Source: Turritopsis dohrnii | Taxonomy: Eukaryota; Cnidaria; Hydrozoa; Anthoathecata; Oceaniidae | Length of the DNA stretch: 64,000 nucleotides | Assembly (NCBI GenBank): GCA_027922465.2 | Contig: BQMF02000099.1 | Coordinates: forward strand, 558,001-622,000 | Direction: 5' to 3' | Made by a program: the position numbers and the translations under genes | Notes under the pieces: generated by a model | What the model was told of the DNA's origin: nothing | Database searches by the model: none | What the model saw: only the letters and a program-made list of their open reading frames with translations | Shown here: piece after piece, positions 49,115-59,474 of the stretch | Numbering within the stretch: the stretch's first letter is position 1 | How the letters are laid out: every line of letters starts with the position of its first letter

Positions 49115-51843
49115 TTACACCTTTCCAAAATGTTCGTTTACAAAAGCATAATCATACAAATCAAATAATTTTAAATCCGGAAGCAGTTTCACTTGTAATG
49201 TAGGTCGTGGAAGGATTAATTGATTTATGCATGTACGAGCATTTGGTGTAAACCTTCCTTCTTCAGTCACTTCCTCAAATATCATACTAGGATCCAACTC
49301 ATACCCTAGAAGCGGCTCTTCATCATCACCGGTAACAAACTTTAAGACATGACCTAATGATACTACTCCTCTTCGACCACCTAAGTAATAAAAATGGTAT
49401 AAATTTGACAATGATGAACAGTTCAATTTTGATTATAAAGACAGAATAATAACTCAAAATGTGATAATTCTGAGAGTTCATAGTACACATACTTGCAGCT
49501 TCTCTCATGTATTTCATTAACTTTCCATAAACTTCATTCTCTAACCTTCTTTTGTTAGAGCCCTCTTCACTGAATCTTGGTTTTAATAGTTGAGTTATAC
49601 GTTTGATTGTGATTAGGTTTTTCTGTTTTTTTCTGAGCAAATGAAGGAAAATAGGTAATGCATGCCCAACCTGACGACAGAAAATAAGACAAAACACATG
49701 AAAATCTTATTATATAATTCCCAATCAAATTATTTGCTTCCAAAAGGGAGATTTTTCTAATAATTCGTATGAGATTTAAAGTTTCACCAAAAGTCAATAC
49801 ATTTCACTGTTCACTGGAATTAACAATAAAAGTACACAACTCTTTTTTAATGAAAGTATAAATTTTGGAATGAGAAAAGCTTGATACTCACTTGATAAAC
49901 TCCTACTTCAGACAATCCATCTTGTAACTCCTGAATACATGGGGTAACACATTTTTGTCCAAATATACTTGTAAGTAGTTGTTCTTCAATGAAATATGGT
50001 ATTTTTCCATTTTGAAGGATGCTAAGGCCTATGATGCAAAATTAGGTGACCTTTTTCTTGCAAAGGATTAATACAGATGCAGATCTCAAAATGTATGAAA
50101 TCATTTTTTTAAAAAATTTAGAGAGAACCTAGAAAATATTATGAATCAAGAAAGAAACAAGTTACACACCCATAACTAGTCCAACCATCTTGTAATCTTC
50201 TCTTTTGTAATCTCTTAATCCACCGTCAAAATAATCCTGTTTAACAAGTTGCATCATTGATTGGAAGAATTCTTTACGGGGTCCTCCATAATCTTGGGCT
50301 TCCTGATTGAAAAAGAGTCTCATTTCATAAAGAGAACAAGTTGCAAAAAGATGCTTTCACTAAAAATTATATTCCATACCTCACCATAAAATTGAACTTC
50401 AAGAGTCAAAGATTTGTTGTCCATATTACTAAGTTCTTCGAATGCTGTTTGTAATAGATTGTTGCGATCAACCATGATAAAATTGGTGTCACCAACTAAA
50501 TCTATTTCTGGATTACTGACTTCTAATGCTCTGCCATTAACAAATTTTTTCTGCATCTTTCTTAAAAGTTCTACCGGGTTCCCTTCATTGGAATTATCAA
50601 TAATAAATTTTTCAGCAATACTGTTAACATTAATCTTTACTTGATGAGTTTGATTTGCAGCAACCAATGCTTCTCTTGAAACATATTGAATTTGAAATGC
50701 AGAATTAGCATACTCAATGTCATCATCACTCATCATGGGTTTTTCTAGCATGTTGGTATCTTTATTATCAATGGTATGTTCTTCAGAAAAATTTTCCTTG
50801 TCACTTTCAGCATCACTGTTTTCCAAAATGCCATCAGAATCATCATCAATGTCATTATGATCATGTTTGTTGCTCTCACAAGATATTACATGGTTTCTCA
50901 ATTCAGTAAATTGAAAACATTGATGACAATGCACACACTTTTCTTTCAAACTTGAGGTTGCTATACTTGTGGAAAGTTTTAATGGTATAACAGACAATGA
51001 CTTTTGAATTGGACGTATGTAAATTTTTCCCTGCCCAACACTTCGCTTTAAGTTACCCACTGACCATGAGCCTTTGATTTGTTCCAGTAATTTACAATTC
51101 GGAACACATTTTAAAAGTTCAAACCCTCCACATGAGTTCAATTTAGGATATCCAATGGTTGTTGATTCTGCACCATCATCATCTGCTTCAGGCAACTGAT
51201 CAGATATCAATTTTTGGTATACTTCATCTTCATTTGCATTTACATCAAAAACTAATTTTCTGTATCCCAATCCAGCATTTTGCAGAACCAACTTTTCAGC
51301 TGGTGATGGCACTTTTTCTGCACATTTGTCAGCTAAGCATATGAACTTACCAGTCCAGCATCTTTTCTGCTTCTTAGGCTTTGAGGAGGAGTTAGGTGCA
51401 AATCTTGATGTTCTTTTATTCCTTCTTGAATTGAACAAGAAACTTCTTTCTTCCCTAACAGAATTTGCCATATTACATATTTGCCTTAATGAAGATGAAG
51501 ATGAAGCACTACCTGAAAAAGACCCTAGTCGTTGATGATAAGGCTGTTGTTGCTGACGTTGTTGTTGTTGTTGACACAAGGATCTCAGTCTTACACGGTC
51601 ACCTAAATATGTTACTCCAAGTCTTTTAAGGTCATCATCGCAAGCTGCAGATACAATATCTACATCAATCTTTTCTTCTTTAAATTTTTCAATTAATTGT
51701 GTTAAGGCAAGTTCAGTAAGAATGTTTTCAATCGGCTTCAAGGGCTCAACGCATGCTTCGTTGGGTTGATGAAAAATAACATGCACCAAAATGACAGCAC
51801 AGATACTAATTTTCCGATAATTAAAATCATTTCTCCAGTTCAT
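49115..51843 (-). CDS. HECT E3 ubiquitin ligase-like protein (five exons)
   Basis: Exons with GT-AG borders and kept frame: 50380-51843, 50170-50302, 49892-50028, 49493-49670 and 49115-49380. About 725 residues. The N-terminus has a signal-like hydrophobic start (or the true Met is internal), a SAM-like segment LTQLIEKFKEEKIDVDIV, and a poly-Gln run. A Cys/His finger CVHCHQCF..HVISC lies near residue 300. The HECT domain begins in exon 1 (LEVQFYGE), has DYGGPRKEFF in exon 2, and ends with NARTCINQLILPR in exon 5, where TC is the expected catalytic Cys. HECT enzymes accept ubiquitin on this Cys and pass it to substrates. It lies convergent to the transposase inside one transposon. Confidence 0.85.
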
Positions 51844-52512
51844 ATTGTGCGTTCTTGAAAATATTCTAAGGGGTCATTAGAGCACATAGCGTGAAAAAAA
51901 AATTTAATGATTGAAAAAAAATATGACGACAATTCTCGAAGAAATAGAAGAAGCTAAACGCTTTGATAGGTATCTGGCTAGTTTTAAGTGGAGAGGAGTG
52001 GAAAGCAGTTAGGAAAAAAAACTTAAAAGCGAACTAACAACAATTTCATGTGGTCGAAATCCTAATTGTTGGCGACATTTTGTAGGTGGAAGAAATGAAG
52101 ACATGTGGGTTTTGGAAAACTTTGATAAATTTTCTGGTTTTAGTAATAACCAAGTTATTATTATAGTGCGATTTTAGTGCTATTTTCTTTTCGCCCTTTT
52201 TAATGAAAAATGTTGTTTTTTTTTTATTATTTTACTTTTAATCCTTCCCATTTTAGAAAACAGTAACTTAGTTCATTCTGCGCTGTCATATATAGTGAAT
52301 AATCAAAATAATTTTTCTAGTGTTAAAGCCAGCGGAGGTTACACACATGATCCACCACGGTTACGGAGCGCCTTAACTCAAACCCGATTAACAATTACGT
52401 CATATTTCGGATTTTGAGTTTTGATTCTGTCATTTTGGTGCATGTTATTTTTCATCAACCGCTTCGTTGGACGCCATTTTGAAATAAGTTAAACAACTAA
52501 AATACCGAACAG
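51844..52512. other. Interior of the IS3-like element upstream of the HECT gene
   Basis: A broken plus-strand frame at 51,923-52,180 (with SCGRNPNCWRHFVGG) is a remnant of unknown origin. At 52,362-52,378 TACGGAGCGCCTTAACT resembles the element's own terminus. On the minus strand a short frame beginning MASNEAVDEK follows the right inverted repeat, as the transposase start follows the left one. Confidence 0.4.
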
Positions 52513-53039
52513 AAATATTCGACTCTAAAAAGAGCGCCAAAATCGCATAATGATTGAGAGAGAACCGCATAATGCTGAAACTGCATAATGATAGAATCGC
52601 ATAATGCTGAAACCGCATAATGATAGAACCGCATAATGATGGAACCGCATAATGATGGAACCGCATAACGACAGAACCGCATAATGCTGAAACTGCATAA
52701 TGATAGAACCGCATAATGCTGAAACCGCATAATGATGGAACCGCATAACGACAGAACCGCATAATGCTGAAACTGCATAATTGCATGATCGCATAACCAA
52801 ATGCTGTTATCGCATAACCGAATGTTGTAATCGCATAATTGAATATTGTGATCGCATAACTGAATGCTGTTATCACATAACCCAATACTATGATCGCATA
52901 ACCCAATACTGTGATCACATAACCGAATACTGCGATCGCATAATGGAATGCGATGATGTCATAACCAAATGAATTAATCGCATAAAATTGAAATCAAACC
53001 GAACAACATTATCGCAAAAGGCAGTCAAGGCGTTCCATA
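52513..53039 (-). repeat. Right terminal inverted repeat with expanded minisatellites
   Basis: The inverse of 46,955-47,337 but with more 16-bp GGAACCGCATAATGAT units (about 16-17 here against about 7 on the left). The outer 21-bp units pair one to one with the left copy. Confidence 0.85.
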
Positions 53040-53193
53040 CTCAAGCATTTTAGCTTTACTCATTTGCTTAACATATTTTATTTTTCGTGATGCACATAAG
53101 TTTTGCAACGTATTGATATTCATTGATTGGTAATCTGATAATCCAGTATCGTAATATGATTCTGTTTTGTCGATCATTTTTATTCTTTATATA

Positions 53194-55051
53194 CAGTGTG
53201 TCCCAGAAAAAAGAGGTTCGAGGTTTCAAACGACTATTTCTTCTCAAATATTTGTCGGATATTTGCGAATTTTATATCATTTGAAAGAGCTTTTTCTCCT
53301 CTTTTCAGAAATATAAGTTTCATCTTAAAGAAATAAAGAGTTTAAAAGATATTAAAGATATATTTTTTCGATACGCTCGTTAATTCAATAACGATCAATT
53401 AAAAGAAGTGCTAATGAGCAGTTACTCTTTTGTTAACTCTAAAAGTTGTCGTGGTGTTAAAGATATCATGAGATTCTTTTAAACACACGAAATTAAAATT
53501 TAACGTGTAAATTCACCTTTCCTTTGAAAAAACTGATTGTCAGTTAAACAATTCTGAGTGCTTAAAAATGCTATGAAAAGGCTTTTTGATAAGGTTTACA
53601 AACATAACAAGATGCAGCTGACGATAGAGCAAAGAGTTTTTGTGGTAAGAACATATCATGAAACGCGAAGTTTGCAAGCTGTTAGAGAGGCCTTTCGAGT
53701 GAGGTTCCCGAATAGAAACCCACCGTCAAATTATGCTATTCAAAAAAATATAAGAAAGTACAACATCGAGGGGACAAGTAAAAACTTGAATAAAGGAAGA
53801 AGTGGCAGGAGGCGTACAACGAGAGGTGCTCTGCCAATTAACGATGTTCGTTTGTTACTTCAAACGCAGCAACCCAATCAGCAGCCACGAATCACGTGCA
53901 GAAGAAATCCACTTGCAATATCGAAGTCGTCATTTAATCGCATAACAAAAAGTGACATTAAATGGCATCCTTTTAAAATAAAAGTTGCAAAAGAGCTGAA
54001 GCCAGGAGATTATGCAAGGCGACGCAGATTTTGCAATTGGTTTTCTCTAAGAGCCCAAAATGTCCGGTTTATGTCAAGCATTGTAATAGGTGATGAAGCC
54101 GTATTTAGCATGGATGGGACTGTGAACACTCAAAATGTGAGATGTTATGCACCCAAAGGACAGCGACCTGAAGATTTTCGTTATGAAAAAAGTCAGTGTC
54201 GGCAAAAGCTACATGTTTGGGTTGGTTTTTGTGGAAACGGAAGTATCGTAGGGCCACATTTCTTCAACAGGAGCGTCAATGGAAGAACATATCGTGATAT
54301 GTTGGAAAGAATTGTCTTCCCTGCTTTAGGGTACGTTTACCACCACCGATACAACAATGGTATCTTTGATGAATTTTGGTGGTTTCAAGATGGTGCCCCT
54401 CCACATGGAAGTGTTCAAGTTCGAAATGTTTTGCGTCAAAAGTTTGAAAACCGTGTTGTGGCGTTGCACCATAATATTGAATTCCGCCCTAGGTCACCTG
54501 ACCTTACACCACTAGACTTTTTTCTTTGGGGTTACTTGAAAAATAAAATTTTTGAAACGCCCCCGCCTGACTTGGCAACACTCCGGAGAAAAGTCGTTGA
54601 TGAGATCAACTTACTAAAAGGAAAACCAGCTACTATCCGTAGCTCATTTACTGAAATGGCTCGGAGAGTAAACCTTTGCATTGCAAAAAATGGAGGACAG
54701 GTTGAATAGCACTTTACTTTTAAGCTTATAATTTGTTGAGTTGTAAATTAAGTTCAGAAATGTAAATCAGGCTTTAAAACAGTGTGTTAAATCTTTTTAC
54801 TTGAGTTATTCTCAATTGGAATTACTTCTTTTGTAATTTCTTTTAATTGATCGTTATCGTTTTAATGACAAATTTTCATGATAAAATTCAGCATAACTAC
54901 TCTTCTGTATTCCAAACCTAAACAAATATCATATTTCTGAAAAGAGGAGAAAAAGCTCTTTCAAATGATATAAAATTCGCAAATATCCGACAAATATTTG
55001 AGAAGAAATAGTCGTTTGAAACCTCGAACCTCTTTTTTCTGGGACACCATG
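53194..55051. mobile_element. Tc1/mariner-superfamily transposon (DD41D type)
   Basis: 121-bp inverted repeats (53,194-53,314 and 54,931-55,051) are nearly perfect apart from the outermost bases (CAGTGTGTCCCAG against CATGGTGTCCCAG), with TA on both sides. One intact transposase gene. It is inserted in the Polinton just beyond the SAP-like gene start. Confidence 0.92.
53558..54709 (+). CDS. Tc1/mariner-type DDD transposase
   Basis: 383 residues without a break. The first Met is at 53558; Met at 53573 or 53612 would also serve. N-terminal HTH (TIEQRVFVVRTYHE, AVREAFRVRFP), a basic GRSGRRRTTRG linker, then the catalytic core: VIGDEAVFSMDG (Asp), WFQDGAPPH (Asp) and PDLTPLDFFLWG (Asp). There are 41 residues between the second and third Asp, so DD41D. 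The family binds its terminal repeats and moves to TA sites. Intact ORF plus matching ends suggest it could be recent. Confidence 0.92.
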   Translation: MLKNAMKRLFDKVYKHNKMQLTIEQRVFVVRTYHETRSLQAVREAFRVRFPNRNPPSNYAIQKNIRKYNIEGTSKNLNKGRSGRRRTTRGALPINDVRLLLQTQQPNQQPRITCRRNPLAISKSSFNRITKSDIKWHPFKIKVAKELKPGDYARRRRFCNWFSLRAQNVRFMSSIVIGDEAVFSMDGTVNTQNVRCYAPKGQRPEDFRYEKSQCRQKLHVWVGFCGNGSIVGPHFFNRSVNGRTYRDMLERIVFPALGYVYHHRYNNGIFDEFWWFQDGAPPHGSVQVRNVLRQKFENRVVALHHNIEFRPRSPDLTPLDFFLWGYLKNKIFETPPPDLATLRRKVVDEINLLKGKPATIRSSFTEMARRVNLCIAKNGGQVE

Positions 55052-55072
55052 TAGAAGAGATAAACTTTAAAG

Positions 55073-55931
55073 TACGGATGCGTATTGGTGCCATCAAAAA
55101 TCGTCTCATGAGATGCATTTTATAATAAAAACTTTTGATATAGTTATCACAAAACTTTTTGTGATAGAAAATTATGTCAAAAAGTTTTGTCATAGAAATT
55201 CTTATCACAAAACATTTTTGTCATCGCTATCACAAAAACTTTTGTGATAAGTTTCGATCGCAAATATTTTTGTGATAGCTATATCAAAAGTTTTTGTGAT
55301 AGCTATATCAAAAGTTTTTGTGATCACTATAACAAAAATTTTTGTGATCGCTATAACAAAAATTTTTGTGATCGCTATAACAAAAATTTTTGACTTAGAA
55401 AGAGACAAGTCATACACTGATGTGGAAAAGCCATGAAACTGTGTGTAATGAACATGAACATAAACTTTGTTTAGCTCACCCTACACTGTTTACTGTTAAT
55501 GTTAACAAGAAGGCTAGTAGCTAATCCAGTAGTTATTATTCTAAACACTATCACACATATCAAACAAACTTACTTCATCGGTAGTACCCCCTTGCTCCAT
55601 GCTTCTTGTAAATGTCCCACATGTTTTTCGATAAAGGTCATCCACAGAAGCGATCAATAATTAAAACCAGTGAACTTACTCACACACACAACATGGTACG
55701 TCACAGAAAAAAATTCTGTTATGTCAAAAATTTTTGTGATAGATGACTTTATAACAAAATTTTTTGTGGTAGAGACTTATAACAAAAACTTTTGTGATAA
55801 CATGTTCTGTTACAAAAATTTTTGACATAAGTATCTATCACAAAAACTTTTGTACTAACTATGATAAAAACTTTTGTTATAAATTGCAACTTTATGTGAC
55901 GAAATTAAGATGGCACCAATACGCTTCCGTA
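55073..55931. mobile_element. 859-bp foldback element with TACGGATGCG ends and 6-bp duplication
   Basis: Inverted termini TACGGATGCGTATTGG and CCAATACGCTTCCGTA are flanked by TTAAAG on both sides. Subterminal zones are arrays of AAAACTTTTGTGAT-type palindromic units, so each end can self-pair. No gene inside. Terminus pattern and 6-bp duplication match the style of the IS3-like element at 46,955. Confidence 0.8.
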
Positions 55932-56016
55932 TTAAAGCCACTTTTTTTTATTGTGTCACACCACGTGTTATATCGTAATAAAATGAGATAAATAATAAAA
56001 TATGTATAAATAAAAG

Positions 56017-57000
56017 ATGTCAAACTCTAAACTTCAAGAGATTTACTATCAACTTCAAAACTTATGGAAAGGACAAAAGGCTATTCGCAATCTAGGAGGA
56101 TTTGGTTTCAAACCGAAGGAAATTAAGAAGTGGCAATCAAAACAAGCTTTGTGGCAGGTACATCTACCGGCACCGAAAAGGATCGAACGTCCACATTATG
56201 AGGTGACTAAACCGAATGAAATTCATCAATTTGATATATTGTATATGCCTAGTGATATGCTGTATGGTAATGAATACAAGTACATTTTGTCTGGTGTTGA
56301 CACTGCTTCACGCTATAAGGTGGCCCGACCTTTGAAGACTAAGAGAGCGAAAGAGGTTGCCGCTAAGATTGAAGACATCTACAATGTTGGACCGTTAACT
56401 TATCCAAAAGTATTTCAATGTGATAACGGTTCAGAATTCAAAGCGGATGTATCAAAATTGTTGGAGAAGAATAATGTTGAAATTAAAAGAGCAACTACAA
56501 AATATAAGCATACCCATACAGCTTTTGTTGAGGCATTGAACAAGATACTTGCTGAAAATTTATTCAAAATACAAGTTGCTCAAGAACTGAATGATTCGGA
56601 AAAGGTATCATCTACATGGGTCAAATATTTGTATAAACTGGTTGATAGATTAAACGATACGAAGACTCAGATGATCGGTTTGAAACCGAAAGATGCCATC
56701 AAATTGAAAGAGGTGCCTCTCGCTAAACGAGAGAGCTATCCACCTGAAGTAGAGCTATCTCAAGATGGTTTGTATAGATATCTATTGCAACTGGGTGAAG
56801 AGCACGATGACCATCGAAAAAGAGCAACGGATAGGATATGGTCAAAGAGGACATATAGATTGAGTGAGGTAATAGATCAACCAGGTAACCGTGTACTATA
56901 TTACCTTCAAGATGGACCTGAACGAGCTTTTGTGAAAGAAGAGTTGGTGTTGATACCTGAGGATACAGAGCTACCTCCTGATTATGTGCAAGGTTGGTGA
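56017..57000 (+). CDS. int: Polinton integrase (RVE family)
   Basis: 327 residues, open from ATG 56017 to TGA. The N-terminal part is a helical zinc-less region (FKPKEIKKWQSKQALWQ). The catalytic core has HQFDILYMP (Asp), FQCDNGSEFK (Asp) and HTAFVEALNKIL (Glu), the DDE triad. The C-terminal part has SYPPEVELSQDGLYRY and ends YYLQDGPERAFVKEELVLIP, a chromo/SH3-like tail usual for Polinton integrases. It inserts the linear element DNA, with a 6-bp target duplication in the family. It is the only clearly intact enzyme gene of this Polinton and converges with the small gene at 57,398. Confidence 0.93.
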   Translation: MSNSKLQEIYYQLQNLWKGQKAIRNLGGFGFKPKEIKKWQSKQALWQVHLPAPKRIERPHYEVTKPNEIHQFDILYMPSDMLYGNEYKYILSGVDTASRYKVARPLKTKRAKEVAAKIEDIYNVGPLTYPKVFQCDNGSEFKADVSKLLEKNNVEIKRATTKYKHTHTAFVEALNKILAENLFKIQVAQELNDSEKVSSTWVKYLYKLVDRLNDTKTQMIGLKPKDAIKLKEVPLAKRESYPPEVELSQDGLYRYLLQLGEEHDDHRKRATDRIWSKRTYRLSEVIDQPGNRVLYYLQDGPERAFVKEELVLIPEDTELPPDYVQGW

Positions 57001-57018
57001 ACCGTACATACAAAGTAT

Positions 57019-57039
57019 CTTTACTAGAAACAAGTAAAG
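57019..57039. terminator. Hairpin between convergent Polinton genes
   Basis: CTTTACT and AGTAAAG with a 7-base loop, directly after the integrase stop and before the 3' end of the opposing gene. A role in 3'-end formation is inferred from position only. Confidence 0.35.
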
Positions 57040-57061
57040 ATGAGTCGTCTAGCGACGAGGT

Positions 57062-57398
57062 TTAGCGCCACATAATGTCATAATCAAAGAATTGCCTTTC
57101 ATGATTCTTTTGAGATTGTTTGAGCCCCTTCGGTCTGACAAAGGCTTTTATAGAGCTCCAACCATAATCCTTTAATTCAACGCAAAGTCTTGCATAAATT
57201 ATATAAATTTCCTGTTCTGTCTTGGACCTCTGAATACATAGCTGTTGTAGAACTAAATCCAGATGCAGGTGTGTCTATCTCACCCACAGATTTAACACGA
57301 TAAATCACGTTATCAGTTAGCTCTCTCCACTTTATGATTGGAGTAGATCGAAGATCTTCCATGCTTTGTTCAAATGTTGCAACTGTTGGAAATTCCAT
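57062..57398 (-). pseudogene. Small Polinton protein, possible OB-fold DNA-binding protein
   Basis: Met at 57398 starts MEFPTVATFEQSMEDL, followed by IIKWRELTDNVIYRVKSVGE and TAMYSEVQDRTGNLYN. A frameshift near 57,180 puts the last 37 or so codons (DYGWSSIKAFVRPKGLK) in another frame, ending at 57062. This small beta-rich protein recurs in cnidarian and arthropod Polintons in my recollection. An OB-like single-strand DNA-binding role is inference. Confidence 0.5.
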
Positions 57399-57544
57399 TG
57401 TCTCTTTTTGTCTATATACTTGTGATCATATCTCTTTATCACTTTTTCAAATTGAGGAACACATAACCGCACATCCTAGTAACCATTTTCGGTTATGGAT
57501 TTTTTTCAGGTTTTGAAGTTCTACCATCAAACTTTTTTAAAATT

Positions 57545-58074
57545 GATTTTGGGTTTCAGTCTCCATCTTTCTATCTGTAGAACTGAGTCTTTCTAAAGCT
57601 TTGTAATATGTTCCCTGCAAAAACCTGGAATTCTTTGTAATTGATCCTCCCATCAGTCAGCGCCTGACTGATGTTAATTTCGAACACAGCGATTGAGGAT
57701 GTAACAATATCACGTAGTTTAATCACTTTTTATACTTTCTTTTGATATCTTTTGATGACAGCTGTGGTAAGTCCGGTATAGATAGAGCCGGCTAAGGCTA
57801 CACCACCTAATCCTGCAGAAATAGGCATTCCAATAATAGTTGCCCCTGTTGCAATTGAACCGATGCCAGAGCCAAAGGTTATAGCGCTTGAGCTAGCATT
57901 TAGTAGCATCAATCGTTCTATCGCCTTGCTGTATCTCTTGAGCTTGATGCTAAACTTGTCCTTTAGTATTATCAACTCTTCAAACTCAGAATTTATTACG
58001 CTTGCGTTAAACTTTTCTTGCTCAGACAGATCCTCAGGAGCAGTGGGTAGTTTCGGATATATTGAAAAACTCAT
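57545..58074 (-). pseudogene. Polinton membrane-associated protein, C-terminal half frameshifted
   Basis: Start Met 58074 (MSFSIYPKLP); an open frame extends further upstream, but this Met sits at the end of the 54-bp divergent promoter. A charged helix is followed by a Gly/Ala/Ile-rich hydrophobic segment (residues about 65-105), then KRYQKKV and a stop at 57730. The following bases still encode a matching helix (IVTSSIAVFEINISQAL) but with a stop and frame changes to about 57,545. It resembles small hydrophobic Polinton proteins with channel- or holin-like looks; function unknown. Confidence 0.55.
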
Positions 58075-58128
58075 ATTTAGAGGGTTATTATAACATATAA
58101 ATAATAGATTATCCTCTAAATAAATAAA
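58075..58128. promoter_or_regulatory. Divergent promoter region
   Basis: 54 AT-rich bases between two divergent Polinton starts (58,074 minus and 58,129 plus), with TAAATAAATAAA next to the plus start. Assigned by position. Confidence 0.4.
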
Positions 58129-59417
58129 ATGGCGGACATTGACATTGACCCCTTTGGAGAACATGGGATGACGACAGATGAAACAACCGATGAGACGTTT
58201 CCTCTCATACCAACTGGAGATTGTACGGGTGGACAGATACATACAGCCGAAGGTCGAGAAACATCATTTGGTGGTCTCAGTCTGAATACTAGAGTTTTGA
58301 AAGAACTAGTTGAAGGGTTGTATGATAGATTATCCGAAAAATTCCAGTCAAAACCTAAGGTTTTATATACCGATCTGTTTGAAATTAGAGATGGTGAATT
58401 ATACTACAAAGACAGTAGCAAACCATTGACGAACAATGGAAAACTAAGGGCTATTGATGCTAGAGTGGAAATACTTGGCAAGAAAAGACTGCGTAGCTTA
58501 GGTTATGATATACCTAAGAGCAAATTGTCAGCCCGACAGGCAGCTTCGCTTAGCAAAATACAAGAAGAGCTTCCCTTGACATCTAAAATCACAACAGCAA
58601 CCGATGTTGAGTTGGCAGATATGTCCGGTGATGTGGTGAACAGTACGGGAGATTTAATTTCAGCGCTTAGACAACAATCGGTCGATCATGAAACAACTCA
58701 GACCGGCGATCTATTTGAATATCCTGTGCGTGAGCTGTTAGGATTGGATAAAGCGCTGAGAAACATACGAGGAGGTCTTCAGGAAGAGGTTGCAAAAAAG
58801 GTTCGAATAGAACAGCATATCGATAAGGAGAAAAACAAGTTGGAAGAAATGGAAAATGATACAACATACACAGATGAACAACGAAAAGAGGTTGAAGAGA
58901 GAATGGAGGGATTACGTGAAGAGTTGGAAGCTACGAAAGAGAACATTAATATTCTCAAAGTCAAACTAAACAGTCAAGTTACGAGCATCAAAGAAACCAT
59001 TGCTAAAGTCCTCGACAAAGATACCACATTGGGTGAAAGGATACGAACACTATTCCGTGAACAAGGTATAACAATCGTTAGCGTTCTGACGGCGTTTGGT
59101 ATGGCTAACGGTGTCCTTGTGGAAGCTTTGTTACCGGGAGGGTCAGCAGCTGGAAGCTCTTCACAAAATCCTGACAAAGGTGGTGATAAAAAGGACGGTG
59201 CAAAGGAATGGATAAAAATAAACTCAAAGCGTTAGCATCACTTCTAGGCAGATTGGCATCTAAAGCGGCAGAGGCTTTACCGGGAATAATTGGGTCTATC
59301 GTATCATGGATATTGAACAGAGCAAAAGAAGTTGTAGGTTGGTTGAGTCAAAATTTATCGGCTCTGATTGTAGGGGTTGTGGGGTTGATCTATACCTACC
59401 TTGTGACTAGACGGTAA
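58129..59417 (+). pseudogene. Coiled-coil Polinton protein with C-terminal hydrophobic domain, split by a frameshift
   Basis: The frame from 58129 to 59235 gives 368 residues: acidic N-terminus, a KVLYTDLFEIRDGELYYKD segment, a long coiled coil (about residues 215-290, EEVAKKVRIEQHIDKEKNK onward) and a Gly-rich hydrophobic helix (VSVLTAFGMANGVLVEALLPG). An overlapping frame, 59208-59417, continues with an amphipathic helix and a transmembrane segment ending LIYTYLVTRR. The overlap of 28 bases and the direct continuation suggest one gene broken by an indel in the A-rich stretch at 59,212-59,225. Possibly a virion-associated or membrane-active protein; unproven. Confidence 0.6.
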
Positions 59418-59433
59418 CCACCTGAAGGTGTAT

Positions 59434-59456
59434 ATGTTACATGTATCGTGTAACAT
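59434..59456. terminator. Hairpin between convergent Polinton genes
   Basis: ATGTTACA and TGTAACAT with a 7-base loop followed by AATTTTTG, between the stop at 59,417 (plus) and the stop at 59,475 (minus). It is the second convergent gene end with such a hairpin. Confidence 0.4.
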
Positions 59457-59474
59457 AATTTTTGTTGATGGTCT

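Larger units (their letters stand above)
46955..53039. mobile_element. IS3-like eukaryotic DNA transposon (IS3EU type) carrying a HECT gene
   Basis: Inverted termini begin TATGGAACGCCTT and continue with one mismatch over more than 50 bp, then through minisatellite zones. Target duplication CTCAAG (6 bp) is at 46,949 and 53,040. Two convergent genes: an integrase-type DDE transposase (+) and an intron-containing HECT E3 ligase-like gene (-). Both look open. The 6-bp duplication and integrase-like transposase fit IS3EU elements, an assignment made from memory of that superfamily. Confidence 0.85.
46776..53177 (-). pseudogene. Polinton SAP-like-domain gene split by a 6-kb transposon
   Basis: The 5' part is 53,177 down to 53,040 and the 3' part 46,948 down to 46,776. 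The frame is continuous across the insertion once the 6-bp CTCAAG duplication is counted once. The N-terminal part has a SAP/HeH-like helix-extended-helix pattern (NTLQNLCASRKIKYV, then MSKAKMLEVLQ), a DNA-binding fold found in other Polinton proteins. The C-terminal part is basic and aromatic (FYTRYSNWM, ending MARKQNKLV). A further frame change lies near 46,915. The IS3-like element interrupts it, so it is dead. Confidence 0.6.

Noticed and set aside
52445..52918. Several long overlapping open frames in the right repeat of the IS3-like element (Leu/Cys/Tyr-rich)
   Set aside because: They are translations of 16- and 21-bp minisatellite units with no stop in any frame; the same appears at the left end. 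Not genes.
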